Shown here: positions 43,679 through 56,230 of the stretch, in pieces
How the letters are laid out: each line of letters begins with the position of its first letter
How positions within the stretch are numbered: the first letter of the stretch is position 1
Assembly: GCA_027924645.1 (NCBI GenBank)
Contig: BSBN01000242.1
Coordinates: 248,001-312,000 of the forward strand
DNA: 64,000 bases
Source of the DNA: Cunninghamia lanceolata
Taxonomy: Eukaryota > Streptophyta > Pinopsida > Cupressales > Cupressaceae
Direction: 5' to 3'
Program-made: the position numbers and the translations under genes
The notes under the pieces: model-generated
The model's database searches: none
The model's input: the letters and a program-made list of their open reading frames with translations, nothing else
Told to the model about the DNA's origin: nothing

Positions 43679-44962
43679 GTTGTGTGAGAAAGGTGAATGG
43701 TGAGACTAGCACACACACTAGATAAAACCTTCTTTCACAATAGCATTCAAGGACAAGATCGAGCCAAATCACTACCAAATGGAAGTGGACTTAGCTACAA
43801 ATCTTGTACTTAGGAGTGCTATGGAAATATTTGATTTAATCAAGCCTTTTATCAAACCTTGTGTCAATTATGCACAGAACCCTAGTTCTATGATGATCTA
43901 ATTATAACATAGGATATACAACAAATCTCAAAAAATAAAATGTACAAGGAGGATCAAGAAGATGACAGAACCCGTGTCTCAAAAGTGGAGATGTCAGAGG
44001 ACTATTTTAGGAGCACCCAAGTCCTAAAAGGTTTAATCTTTAGGAACTATAAACTAGAGAAATGCTATAGAGACTGCCCTAATGCAAGATCTGAAGTCTA
44101 TTGAGGCAGAGAGACTAGGGTGCCAGTGCCTAAGTCCTACATAGAGGAATATTCTTGAATCATTGTAATATTCCTGAATCATTGTCAGATCCTGAAACCT
44201 TGATCCTTGCTCACTCTTCTTGTATCTTCATATTTTGTAGATCTCACACCTGTAACCTAGACACAAGAAGAAGAAAAGGGGTTTGGGGGTTATGGTGTTT
44301 AGGGACTTGCCTCAGTCAAATCTCAGGATAGCATTCAAGCTTTCCAACAACGTTGATAGATAAAGAGAGTGTGCCCTTGTAGGGCAGAGGCTAAACACAA
44401 AATCAATATGATGAATCAAATGATAATAAATCACAATGATATCACCTATGTGATGAAACCCTTAAGAGGATGAAGACTCTTCAACTCATAAGGAGAGATA
44501 GATGATAACTTCAAACCTGCAACAACACACACAATGACAATATAAATCTGCTCTAGAATCACAATGAATTCTTTGAATACTCTTTACTCCAATGCTTCAA
44601 GTTGGCTATTTCTATCTAGATTCATAATGAATTCAAAAACACACTTATATATTCTTTCCCACTAACACTCGTAAAATTAATCCAAAAGAGTCGACAAGAA
44701 GAAACCTTTTTAAAGGTCATAAGCCAAAATTCATTTAAATTTTCCCTAAATAATAAGGGAAGACTTGGGCGCTGGGGACTAATTCTTGAGAATCCTTTTT
44801 GGTTCAAGGTAAGATAAGATATGGGCCCCTGGTTCCCAATTTACATTGGTTTCAAGGAATTTTGCATCAGGATGAATAATTAGAATGTATAATATAATCA
44901 CGGGGACCTAGGAGCTAAACAAGGAGGTAAAAAGGCATGTGGCCACTTTTTACTCCATAACA
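43679..44962 (-). repeat. Tat-type 5' LTR
   Basis: In element sense it begins TGTTATGGAGTAAAAAGTGG at 44962 and ends CTCACACAACA at 43679, 1284 bp. The borders are inferred from the limits of homology to the plus-strand copy at 10635-11460 and from the TG/CA ends. Confidence 0.65.
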
Positions 44963-46200
44963 GATGTAATAAATGCTTGGTCAATCAGTGTTGAGTGTGA
45001 AACATGAATTTTCAAACAAAGAATAATACTTGAGACTTTAGATTCTTTACTGAATTTTTTAGATATAATAGTGTAACCTAGACATGTTTGCTTCTTTATA
45101 TGAATTGGATGTGCAAGTAACTACTTTTGAATTTTAGAATTGATGATGAGCTGTTCTATTGATGAATATGACTGAATGATGAAATATCTAATAACTTTAT
45201 GCGATTTAGTAGTTTGGAAATAATTTGTGTTTTGATTAGAGGTTAGCATATTATGTGATTGTATAGTGAACCATGGCATAGGATATTCAGTACCCCGTCT
45301 GATTGACTAGTCATGCCTGCAATTATGTTAGGTATTAGTAGGTTTGAGTACATAGATTAGTATGGTTTAATGCAATAGTGATCTGTAATTTCAAAATTGT
45401 ATTAATTGTTACCTTAATGAGAGATTAAACTATATTATTATTACCTTGAAAACTCTTAGATGTACTTTTTGTTGTGTTACTTTGGCACTAGGCTTGTGTT
45501 TAGGTTATTACTGAATGTTCTTAATGATGATAGGCATAGTTTATCCAATGAGTAGGTTTATCCTAGATTAAGTATTGAGGTTAAGACCACCATACACCTT
45601 CTCCCCTTCGAATGGCTTATTATAGTTAAGTGATGTCTACGAAACAATTTTATTTGACTATTCGATTTCATTTCTATTATTTTATATAAAAATGTTGTGG
45701 ATTTATTTAATTATATTGTAACTAGTAGTATGAGAATTTATTTCCTACCCTTGGCTACTTAGCTAATTTAATTTGATCTATTCCTTTGCCTCAGAACTCT
45801 TTTGTTTGGATTTTCAATTGAATTTAAATATTTTACTATGATGATCACCCTTTATATTTCATTATTTTTGAGTTTTCATTTTATATTTTTAATATTTTAC
45901 TTTTCAAAAATTATTGGTTATTGAATTTTGAGGCTTTTTGTTTTATTGTTACTATTGGTAAGTGTAAACATTTTGATGTATTAAAAGTTTAAATTTTGAA
46001 AGGAGCTCCTAGTAGGTTGTATGGGGAGATGGAAGGAGGTGGCATGGGAATTCTTTTAGATTTAAGCCTAGTGATAAACTAGTCTAAGATGCTCAATTCT
46101 TTTTAGATTCTTAACTATGTACCCTCTTTGTGTCTTGTCAATTATGTAAGTTTACCTCTTTCCTCTTCCTTGAGGGCTTCCAGGAGGAAGCCTATCTCTA
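44963..46200 (+). other. 3' internal region of a plus-strand LTR element, non-coding
   Basis: AT-rich sequence without a recognisable gene. Its last 40 bases (CTTCCAGGAGGAAGCC then CTATCTCTAAGAGGGGGAGG) lead into a polypurine tract and LTR start. The reverse of 52039-52085 has the same word order (AGGAGGAAGCCTAATCCTAG), which defines family B. Confidence 0.5.
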
Positions 46201-46212
46201 AGAGGGGGAGGA
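46201..46212 (+). other. Family B polypurine tract
   Basis: AGAGGGGGAGGA directly before TGTAAGGCC. Confidence 0.75.
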
Positions 46213-48004
46213 TGTAAGGCCTAACTATTTACTTAGTTATTTTCCTATGCTATTATGAGTTAGACTTTGAGGAGTTATTCTTTGATATTATGTTTGTATT
46301 ATTATGAAGAGTAGAGGACTATGGAACATGTGGATTTCAATATTTTATATGTTTTAATTCTTGGTAGAGAGTATTCGACTTATATGTTAGAGAATTGATC
46401 GTTAGAGCAATTACATGATTGTAATACTTATATGTTTGAGTGAATGGATTTATTTTAGATTAAATTGTGTGTGTGTGTGTGTGAAAATTAATGTTGTTTA
46501 GTTAAATTGATTTTTATGAGAAATGACTAGCTAATATTTAATTGTATTTTTACTTTGATGTTGCTTTGGCTATTTCTACCAAGATAATCTGATATTCAAA
46601 ATTTGAGTGTTGCAGGGGGTGGCCAAGGAATTAGAAATCAGAGATCCTTCCAAGAACTTATTATGTGTGAAACCTATTATCCTAAGGCTATTCTGTATTG
46701 AGGAATAATGGCTTATGTATGTGTGTATGTGTTGTAATGTATTGGTCAATTTTATTTATTATTTTATTCTTTATATTTTGGTGAATTAAATTAAATTCTA
46801 TTTTTTTGAATTTGCATGGGTAATTCTTGTGGATAATTGATTTAATTTTAAAAGAATATTCTTTTGTTTTAATTTATTTATGGAGAAGCTTTATTTTGTT
46901 TTATTGTGTATTTTAATTATTTAAGTTATTTTAATAGATTTTATTAAAACTTTATTTTTGTTTTAATGGTTTTCTTTTAGAGCTTTATTTTTTTGGTTAA
47001 TTTTTTTAGGAAAAAAGAGGGCTTTTTGGGTGGATGATTAATTATTTATTAATTTTTGTTTTGAGAGGGAGTTATTCTTTCTTCTGGGGAATCTATCTTG
47101 AATTTGGGGGTTTTTAGAAAAATTTATTGGTTTTTTTCAAAGAAGAAGAAATTCTTGTATGATTGGAGAAGGAAGAGTTTACTTGAAATTTGGTGAAGGA
47201 ATATTTTGTTGGATATTATTGAAGGGATATTGCCATTGTGTGATTCTCCTAACTTGGAGAGCAAAAGGTAGGATATTAATTTCATGGTTGAATGATTTTA
47301 ATGTTTGTTGATGTGATAGTGTTGTGAAAATTGGGATGCATGTTTATTTTATTATTGTTTGGAATGGTTGGGAGTTGATATTTCCTTTAGTAAAGAACCT
47401 CCCTTGTGTGGGGTTTGAGAGATGTCAGGACACTCTCTTGGGGGACCATTTTGTAGTTGGATATATGCATGACAGGTTGATGCAAATTCTAGTTGGGTTT
47501 ATGACTGAAGGGTTGCGGCAAAATTGTAGTCGGATTGTGCTTGAAGGGTTGTGACAAAACTATAGTTGGGTTGTACCTAAAAGGTTGTGGCAAAATTTAG
47601 TTGGGTTTGTGAAAGAATTATGAAGGGTTAAAAAAATAATTTTCCCCCAAGAGAGAAGATATCCCCTCTTTCGCCCTTTGAAGAATCTTTCATGGAATTC
47701 CTTGTGTTCGTATGTTTATCCCCAATCTTGGATGGTTGTCGTGTTTAAGTGTTTTTTGGGAATTTGTTAGTTTGTGAATCTCTGTTCTTGGAAGTTTCTC
47801 CCTAGCTCAGAGGTGGATTGGTTTTCCAATCCTACGGTAGGGAGGAGAGTGAGCCTGGCCATCCATGTTTGTGTGATGTGTGCAGGATATTTATAGATGT
47901 TTGAGAAGACTAGTATTATTCTAAATTTCTTTACGTCAAGAGCTTGGAGCTCTTTCTAGTGGATCATTATGAAGATTGAAATTTTATGGATTTTAAACCC
48001 ATTT
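46213..48004 (+). mobile_element. LTR of family B, plus strand, 3' end cut
   Basis: Starts TGTAAGGCCTAACTATT after a polypurine tract. No matching CA end with an inverted terminal word is found before the next element begins at 48005, so the LTR is probably interrupted there. It contains a 36-bp tandem array. The 76-codon frame at 47324-47554 only reflects that array. Confidence 0.6.
47456..47635 (+). repeat. 36-bp tandem array, about five units
   Basis: Units start at about 47456, 47492, 47529, 47565 and 47600. Each follows the pattern GTTGGGTT.T...TGAAGGGTTG(T/C)GGCAAAATT.TA. Periods are 36, 37, 36 and 35. Confidence 0.85.
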
Positions 48005-51000
48005 TGTAATGCCCCTACCAAGGAACCCTAGAGGACAACACTAAACAAGGTCAAATTAATGGAGTAATAATTTTTTTAAAAAGCAAACAACAATAGAATG
48101 CATAACATAACATAATAATCTAAACCTGGGTCCTCTAAGGTTCTTCAAATACGTTACTCACAAATCAAGATTACAATAAACAAAGGTTACATAAAGAGAT
48201 ACAAACGAAGATACATCCCAATTTAAAAATACATGATAAAAGATCTTTTCAAATAGGAACAAGACATCTCTCATGCATTTACAAACAATTATAGTAAGAA
48301 CCATAAGGTCATCCTTAGCATAGTGGAAAAACATATTCTTTGCTCCAGTAATCTACTCAATTAACAAACCTATATCTATGCATCTAAAAATGAACATTAG
48401 TTCCACAAAGATTATCAATACACATAAAAGAGAACTATATACTAGCCTAAGGACCTAATGTCTCAGGGGCTCATCCATGATGGCCTTGCCTACGTATGCG
48501 TAGTGCAGATAATTTGTAGTTCAGGACATGAACTTGCAACTTTATGATTAACTAAGATGTAATATACTCATAAAATATTACATCTCACTCTAGAGTCTTT
48601 AACAAATCAATATACTCATATTAGAATGAGATAAAAAACAAGAACTATCTACCTTATATCATTTTCATTAGTTCTCTTAAGGTTTCAGATAATAAAATCA
48701 GGAGGTCTAACTCAAACTAGCAACTCACCAAATATCACCATCAACTATGCTTATCCATGAAGCAAACATGATGTCTATATTCAAAGCTACTTACCTTTAA
48801 TTGCATAATCTCATTTTTCATACATGAATGAGTTAGAAAACTAATTCCTTATTTAGATATAAACTCAACCATACCATTCCCTTGCACATGCTTAAAGTGA
48901 ACAATGATCATGCATTAAATGAGTTTTTATCATCTTAAAGTATTGTTTCCACATGCATATAATACAATTTACTATGTTCTAGAAGAAATACGGATCAAAT
49001 AAACTTAGTCCCAAATGGATGTCACAATACAACCATTAGATAATACATCTCACATATCATGGATAGTATTGTTTCCTCTTTGCAAGGAAATATATCTCAC
49101 ATGGATAAAGATTAGAATAAATCACAAGACATATATTATACATTTCTACATAGTTCTACCCTATCCAAATCCATAACCAGTGAGATAGATCCATTCATAA
49201 CAAAAGCTCCTTTTTTATCATAACATTCATATTGAATAATGAACCATCTTACCATTATAATATATTTTTCAAAGCATCTACATGATTAATCTACTTACAT
49301 ATATTTAGATCCATTGTGCTACGGACATACACACAAGTAGATCAAATGGTGCAAGAGCACCCTCAAGACCTGATGCCTACAAGAGGCAAAGTTTGAGTTT
49401 TTATCCTATTTTGTGTTGTCCAATATTAATAAGACCATTTTAGGCCAATATAAGTCATTTGGAGTCATTGTTGAAGGTTTGGTGTCATTTAGTTGAAAAA
49501 ATAAAAACATTGTCAAAAGTTGTCAAGTGTTGTCATAATAACTTTTCTTGTCAAATGACAATTTTTTTAAAAGTTTCTTAAAAGATGTTAAATGGTAGTT
49601 GTGGGTTCGTTGGGGGGCATAAATTGATTGTACAAACATAAATATGAGCCTCCAAATGGAATGGAGGGTTGGTGTGTAGGTTGAACTAGAATCCTTGAAT
49701 GAAGACTTCAATTTTCTCTAGTTTCCAAATGTTTTCTATTGTTCCCATGCATATTACGGACTTGTATGACCCTATACTTGTCTAAAACCAATTGGAAAAG
49801 AAAGTACATTTAATTTATTTTTGTTGCATCAAATTTCATGGAGATTTGAATAAGTTATGGCATTTTTATTGAGGGTAGGTCTGTAAAGTTCAATTTTCTA
49901 AAAATGTAGTCTGAAAACATGCATGGTACAACCTGGTATGACCTCGTATCAGTGAATGTAATAGATAGATGGAAATATATTTGTTTCTAGTTTACAATTA
50001 TTTTGGTTGCATGTGATTTCATTAGGTTTTGAGTGAGTTATGACATTTTTACTCACAACAGGTCTGAACCCTGCCTAGGGTTCCTAGTTTGGAACAACCT
50101 TGTTTTGCCCTATTCCATACAAAAAAACCCTAGACCATTTTGACATATGTTTAATAAGGGCCAAAGGGTCTTCCAAACAGATTTTAGATTCTGAATATCA
50201 GGTCTCTACTAAAAGTTATGATCAAAAGATCCAAGTTGTTGCACCCCTGTTTTAGGCTTTAAGAGTGAGTTGTCTAAGATGAACAAGAATGCATATTTGC
50301 ATCATTTGTAATGAAAACCTATTTGGAATGTGTCAAGTTAGTCTTGTTTGATTCCTTTTTCTGCATCATCAAAGTATTATAGTTGAAGTATATCAATTTA
50401 ATTTGCAAATGACATATTATCCCAAAGCATATAGAAAAGAACCTAATATAGAAAATGTAATATTAATGTCATTAGTAATGTCTTGAAAGAAGAGGACAAC
50501 AAAACAATAATATGGCCACAAGCTCTCCTCCCAACCATAGGATTGATGCTCAATTTACCCCCGAGCTCTAAGGGTCACATAGCTCTTCCAAACATACATG
50601 GCTTACATTTCCAAACATGACATAAATATTCACATAACTCAAGCTTAACTTTAACACACAATAATGGTTATTCATGTTCAACTCAACAAGATGGAACTCC
50701 TACCCACACAAACTCCAATACATGCAACCTATAACATTAACTCTTCACATAGATTTCAATCACAACTACCCATTTAAACAAGGATCAATAAAGATATACA
50801 TATACCAAGGAAAACTTCAATCATTCATTTTCATATCAACAAAACTCAAATCCAAAAGAGTAGATCTTACCAAGAGAATTCGCAACCCAAATATGGTAGA
50901 AATCCTCACTTTCTCCAAGAGCTTTCCTCCATTCTTCCTCACCCATCCTTTCCTTTTCTTTCCATCAAGAATCCCCTCCCAAATGCGAATTAAAAAACAC

Positions 51001-51075
51001 AAGAACAACCAAGAGCAAGTAAGAGAAGCCAAGGCAAAAAGAGAAAAAGCCCCCTCTCCTTTCAAAGAGAAGGAA

Positions 51076-51083
51076 TATATATA
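51076..51083 (-). promoter_or_regulatory. Probable LTR TATA box
   Basis: The minus strand reads CCTTCTATATATATTCC. A purine-rich leader follows with AAAGGAGAGGGGGC and, about 200 bases downstream, TTGGTAAGATC, a possible splice donor. Confidence 0.5.
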
Positions 51084-52030
51084 GAAGGAAAAAGGCAACC
51101 AACTCCCCATAACTTCCCAACCACCCAACCAACTCCAATTTTCGCCACTTTTCATAAGTGGATAATTAGAGTGGATTTTTGACTTTATTTAAGGGCTTTT
51201 ATGGAATAAAAGGACCCCTAACCCATAGACCTACCACCTAGGAAACTTTTTATACAATTAAAACCACATAAAGACTTCATAAAACATACAATAAGTAATC
51301 ACATTTAAAAACGTGACTCAAGGGTCTAATAAAAAACCTCCCACACATGCACAACCCTTGTCAAACAAGGTTAAAACACATTCACAAGAATAACATAAGG
51401 GAAGTAGCTAAGTGACCCCTTCATCAACATTGGCCATTTTCTTTTACCTGTATACTCAACCAAAAGTGTCAGTACTTCTCATAATTAATAGTAAATAAAA
51501 CAAATGGCATATGAAAATAACCTTCTAAGAATGATAATCAAATAGAGGATTAAATCTACACAAGTATAATTTAACTCTCTCTACTTGCATAATATCTTTT
51601 AAAGTCAACCAATGATTGATCATACTATTTAATATCAAAATATTGCCACTTATCAATAATCTAATTAACATGTAACAAATACTACTACAAGCAAATATTT
51701 AATAGCAATCATTACCTTTATATTCACATTTACTCACACTCATAATATAAAATCACCTAACATGATGCAATCTATTTGATATACATAATATTATTACCAA
51801 CAATGAAACATCTTGATCATTGCATACTTACGTAGATAAGGAATATAACTCATTTGGCTATCACACGAAATCACAACAACCACTAGTTAGTTAGTTAACA
51901 ATCAAAGTATAAGCAACTTGATGTATAAGAACAATAATCACTAATGTATATTGTTCAACATAAAAGATCATAAAATATAGGACATAAACCATCGATGACT
52001 AGCAGGATTAATAAGGCCACAAGGGACAGG

Positions 52031-52085
52031 GTCTTACACACTCCCCCCTAGGATTAGGCTTCCTCCTAGAATTCCATTTTAACTA
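52031..52085 (-). other. Embedded family B polypurine tract and LTR start
   Basis: In minus sense: TTCTAGGAGGAAGCC, AATCCTAGGGGGGAGTG, then TGTAAGACCCTGTCCC. The order and words match 46180-46225 on the plus strand. It lies about 90 to 140 bases inside the giant LTR. Confidence 0.6.
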
Positions 52086-52174
52086 TCTTTAAATATCCAT
52101 ATTATTTTACCTTCACCTCCAATTTTCAAAGCCAACTACCTGCACATCCACGGTTAGAATGGAGGGGCACTACA

Positions 52175-52186
52175 TCCTCCCCCACT
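52175..52186 (-). other. Giant element polypurine tract
   Basis: The minus strand reads AGTGGGGGAGGA directly before TGTAGTGCCCC. Confidence 0.85.
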
Positions 52187-54554
52187 AAAACTTGACTTAC
52201 TCCTGGAAGTCACAAACTAGGGTGGAAACATATCACATTGGTACTGCAAATTTCTATTACCAACATCAAAGCTAATTCATTACATCAAAATAATATACAC
52301 TAGTTTTACCTATGAAAATAATTCATCTCACAAGAATATATACTTATATAGTCCATTTCAAACATGACCTGGCCTTTTTTTGTTTTCAATGTCACAATAA
52401 TAACACAATCAAGGCTTGCAATTCAAAAATGATTCAATAGTACATAAACCACTCAAAATCCTTACATGTTAGCATTAACACCCATCAGTTTCTTTTCAAA
52501 CAAAGAAAACATTACACCCTTTTAGTCCTAGCTAGAATAATTTCTCATAACAAAAAAATATAAAAATATTCAATTTCAAATGCATTACTATTTCATTTTC
52601 TTTGCTCTTATATTACAATTCCTCTTCCAATACACGGTTAAGCAATCAATACTTCATAATGCTACAATTCCATAAAACACAACATAATTATCCACCCCAA
52701 GCCCACATTCTTCATTAAATATCCATCAAGACATTCCACTTTATTCATTTTACAACCCTAAATCTCATAACATATTCAACAGAGATCATGATTTTACATC
52801 TTTTTAGAAGCATGGAAACACAATTTATCATTTCATAAGTACTATATTCATCATTTAACATACATTTTTCACATACACATGAATGCACATCACCGAGAAT
52901 CACATCACAAGGCTATACAAGGGTCCATCTAGACACCGGGAAGCATCATACTAAACCATGATACATAATCCATGAGCCAAGAGCTAATATCCATCTCACA
53001 TAGTCCATACCTCCCACTCAATGGCTTGTTGGTGTTAGGCCACACACACAAGGTGAGACCATCCAAACAAGACCACAATGACCTCTTTGTTGTTGTATAA
53101 AGTGGTTAGCCTCCAAGAGATAGTCATCACACATAGGTGGGTAGTGGTCCTAGTTGTATAATAACCTCACATACCCCCATCCTCAAGGTTTCCTGTGTCT
53201 GCTTCCTCATAGCTACCTCACACGTCCTTGGAGAGGAATCACAATACAACACATGGACGACATCAAAAACAATAAGGATAAACTAGTTTAGCCACCAAAG
53301 TCATAAAGAAAGATCAAATAAAAATTCAATTTCAACAATAAAGCAAGAAATGCGCACAATTTCAACACTAAATCAAATGTAACCATGAGGGCTACATGCA
53401 AATAAAATCACAAGGTGTGGGTAAACCATCACAATCAACATAAATAAAATGTCGGCATTCATAGTCAATAAAAAAATCATCAATACCATAAAGAAAGTCC
53501 ACAATCTTTGAAATTGCATTGTACAACACTGTGTGATTAGATACTAGCCACCAAACAAGGAAGGAGGGAATAATGTCATGCTATAGCAGTAGCCCTCATG
53601 TGGTGCAGAGTGAGTACGCCATCCACATGGCTCAGAGTGTACTCCTCAGCTACACTCTGCATCACGTCGTCATGCGGCATGGACTAGCCAAGTGGCCCAC
53701 GCACTCCTTGGCTACCTGCATGAGATGTGCACCTTGGTCACATCCCGCATCACATCTTAGCGCGACATGGTCATACACTAGCGAGAGAAGGCACATACTA
53801 GTCGTATGTCACATGGCAATGTGTTTGTGGCTCTGCAAAAGTAGGCACGCACATAACACACCCCGCATAGAGATACCTCGTTAACCGACCCAAACACTAT
53901 CGAAAGTAAACATGAGTATACCTCTACAAGTGTACGAGGCCCCATGACACTCATCACACAAGTAGGCTATCAACATAATCTCATAGTGCACCTTCATGTG
54001 TCTATGCACGTGGCATCATGTCCTTGAGCCTAGCTCACTACCATCAACAACACGGCATCATCAACAACATTGTGTTGGAACATCAGTGGGGTGTGGCATC
54101 ATACCTATTGCATCATGTTGGAACATGTACAGATACAAAATCCATCTCAACATGAGTAACAAACCTCCCTCCACATGCTGGACCTAAAAATATACACGGG
54201 GCATATGGTATCACTTGGGTTGTCCATGCAGGTCCCTTTTACCCTAGACCCTGACCCCCAAGTGGCGACACATGTCATCACATAGTTCCAGTTGGGTTGT
54301 CCATGTAGGTCCCTCTCACCCTAGATCCCAACCCCCAATTGACAACTCATGTGGCATATCATACCTTTCATGAAGACAAGGTAGATGATCATCCAAGAAA
54401 TACCACAAATATGCTCAAGAACTATGGGGATTAGGCTAGCACATATGGATCAAGTACCCTGATCCATCATAAGGGGAAGTAGTGAGTACTTTTCCTTGGG
54501 ATCGGTTGAGCTAAGACCGCTCTGCATCGCAATATGCGTACGATACACAACCCG
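52187..54554 (-). other. Giant element interior, 3' part, non-coding
   Basis: No domain found. The first 60 bases share AAAACTTGACTTACTCCTGG with the LARD interior (16281 on), which supports common descent. A GC-richer patch at 53570-53880 has repeated CATG/CACATGGC words and an accidental 103-codon frame. Confidence 0.6.
54212..54365 (+). repeat. Two-copy tandem repeat, about 77-bp period
   Basis: Both units carry TTGGGTTGTCCATG(C/T)AGGTCC, then CACCCTAGA(C/T)CC and ACCCCCAA. The copies are diverged. Confidence 0.8.
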
Positions 54555-54709
54555 TGTTAGGGTTAGCCAGCATAAGATATCAATTAAACGCAAATAAAGA
54601 TTAAACAGAGGAATGAGAAATACACAAAAATAAAAATAGAGAGAGACAATTTTAATGTGGTTCACCCAAACTCGGGCTACATCCACCAAAAGAGAGTCCA
54701 ATATTATTA
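54555..54709 (-). repeat. Copia 2 3' LTR, truncated
   Basis: It matches the last third of the 5' LTR (58765-58919), from TGTTAGGGTTAGCC to CCAATATTATTA in plus sense. The U3 part and the polypurine tract are missing. Confidence 0.9.
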
Positions 54710-54738
54710 CCCCGCTGAAGGAATTATTATTTTCAGTC

Positions 54739-55401
54739 TTAAAGAACAACCAAAGCTAAAGAGGAGCTCAACTTCTCCCTTCTCACTGCCTTTGTAAACA
54801 TATCCATTGGATTTTCATCTGTATGTATCTTTTCTAGCCTTAACTGTCCATCATCCAACACCGACTGAATGAAGTGATACCTTAGCTGTATGTGTTTGGT
54901 CTTTGAATGCAAGGAAGAATTTTTTGCAAGATATATGGCACTCTGGCTATCTGTAAACAAATAACTGTTAGCATGTTGTTTTCCCAATTCTTTCATGAAA
55001 GATTGTAGCCATATCATCTCCTTACTTGCCTCTGTTGCAGCTACATACTCTGCCTCCGTGGTGGATAAAGCAACCACCTTTTGCAACTTGGAGATCCAAC
55101 TCATTACCATCCCACCTACAGTAAAGACATAACCTGTAGTACTCTGCCTGGTATCGATATCTCCTGCCAAATTTGAGTCTGCATAGCCTACTAAATCAGT
55201 ATTAGAGCCCCCAAAACATAAGTGTTTATTAGATGTACCTCTCAAATATTTGAGAATCCATTTTACTGCATTCCAATGCTCCAATCTAGGATGACTCATA
55301 TACCTGCTTATGACTCCTACAACATGTACAATATCTGGTCTCATGTATACCATGGCATACATTAAACTTTCTACAGCTGAAGCATATGGTACCTTGGACA
55401 T
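54739..55401 (-). CDS. Copia 2 RNase H and pol C-terminus, open
   Basis: A 220-residue open frame. It starts MSKVPYASAVESLMYAMVYM and continues PRLEHWNAVKWILKYLRGTS. The RNase H motifs are GYADSNLAGDIDTRQSTTGY, ALSTTEAEYVAATEASKE, LFTDSQSAIYLAKN and IQLRYHFI, so Asp-Glu-Asp residues are all present. It is the best preserved coding piece in the window. The initiating Met is only the first Met after an upstream frameshift in the run of T at 55402-55410. In life it is the tail of a polyprotein, not a separate gene. Confidence 0.8.
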   Translation of the reverse strand: MSKVPYASAVESLMYAMVYMRPDIVHVVGVISRYMSHPRLEHWNAVKWILKYLRGTSNKHLCFGGSNTDLVGYADSNLAGDIDTRQSTTGYVFTVGGMVMSWISKLQKVVALSTTEAEYVAATEASKEMIWLQSFMKELGKQHANSYLFTDSQSAIYLAKNSSLHSKTKHIQLRYHFIQSVLDDGQLRLEKIHTDENPMDMFTKAVRREKLSSSLALVVL

Positions 55402-56230
55402 TTTTTTTCCTCCTCTGGTGTCTTAGGACACATCTCCTTAGTCAATTTCAAATGACTGGGCAAAGGTGTGCTAATAGCTTTTGCATTCTGCATATAGAAT
55501 CTCTGCAACACCTTTTCAACATAATCAGCCTAAGATAGAGTCAATTTCCTGTTCTTCCTATCTCTGCAAATTTTCATACCAAGGATTTGTTTTGCTGCCC
55601 CCAAGTCCTTCATAGCAAATGATTGTGCTAACTGTTGTTTTAACTCTCTTATGTGATCCATGTTAGACCCTGCTACATGTCATCGACATATAAACATAAA
55701 ATAATGTAGTTGTCATTATCCAACCTCTGAAAATAAACACAATGGTCAGAATTACACCGGCTATAGCCTTGCTCAGCCATAAAACTATCAAATTTCAGAT
55801 ACCATTACCGAGGTGCTTGTTTCAAGCCATATAAACTCTTCTTCAATCTGCACACCAATTTCTCCTTACCTCTGACCTCAAATCCCTGTGGTTGTTCCAT
55901 ATATATCTCCTCCTCCAAATCACCATGGAGAAAGGCATTTTTCACATCTAGTTGTTCTAAATGCAAATCTTCAATAGCCATAATACTTAAAACAATACGA
56001 ATAGAAGTCATCTTAACAATCGGAGAAAAAATATCATAAAAATCAATGCCCTTTTTCTATGCAAATCCTTTTACAACTAACTTGGTTTTAAATCTTTTCT
56101 TACCTCCATCTTCCTCTTTCATCCTATAAACCCATTTGTTTGGTAAAGCCTTTTTACTTGCAGGTAACTTGCATAATTCCCAAGTCTGATTGTTTAGCAA
56201 GGAGTCCATTTCTATTTTCATTGCAAGCTC
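55402..56230 (-). pseudogene. Copia 2 reverse transcriptase, broken
   Basis: The minus strand shows LCKLPASKKALPNKWVY, RFKTKLVVKGFA followed by TAG (56059-56057; CAG in copy 1), [55 protein letters not shown] and then TAA before WYLKFDSFMAEQG. ILCLYVDDM is present, with the polymerase Asp-Asp intact at about 55680, after which a deletion shifts the frame. Confidence 0.88.

Larger units (their letters stand above)
40870..44962 (-). mobile_element. Ty3-gypsy element of Tat/Ogre type, 5' part
   Basis: Minus-strand order: LTR (44962-43679), primer site, leader, gag (43289-42301), aspartic protease (41910-41470), G-patch-like segment (41221-40901). The reverse transcriptase, RNase H and integrase that should follow are absent, so the element is truncated near 40870. 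The LTR and leader match the plus-strand copy at 10635-11975. Confidence 0.78.
48005..52174 (-). repeat. Giant element 3' LTR, 4170 bp
   Basis: TGTAATGCCCCTACC to GGAGGGGCACTACA on the plus strand. It contains a TATA box (51076-51083) and, near its start in element sense, a second LTR-like start with polypurine tract (52031-52085). It appears to be a composite. Small frames inside (for example at 50674-51084) are not credible genes. Confidence 0.8.

Noticed and set aside
47324..47554. A frame with 12-residue peptide repeats
   Set aside because: The peptide period is only the 36-bp DNA repeat read in frame, and the array continues past the stop.
50674..51084. A 136-codon plus-strand frame
   Set aside because: It lies antisense to an LTR promoter region and has low-complexity Lys/Phe-rich translation.
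53573..53884. A 103-codon His/Ser-rich frame in a GC-richer patch
   Set aside because: It lies in the non-coding interior of an LTR element and matches no domain.
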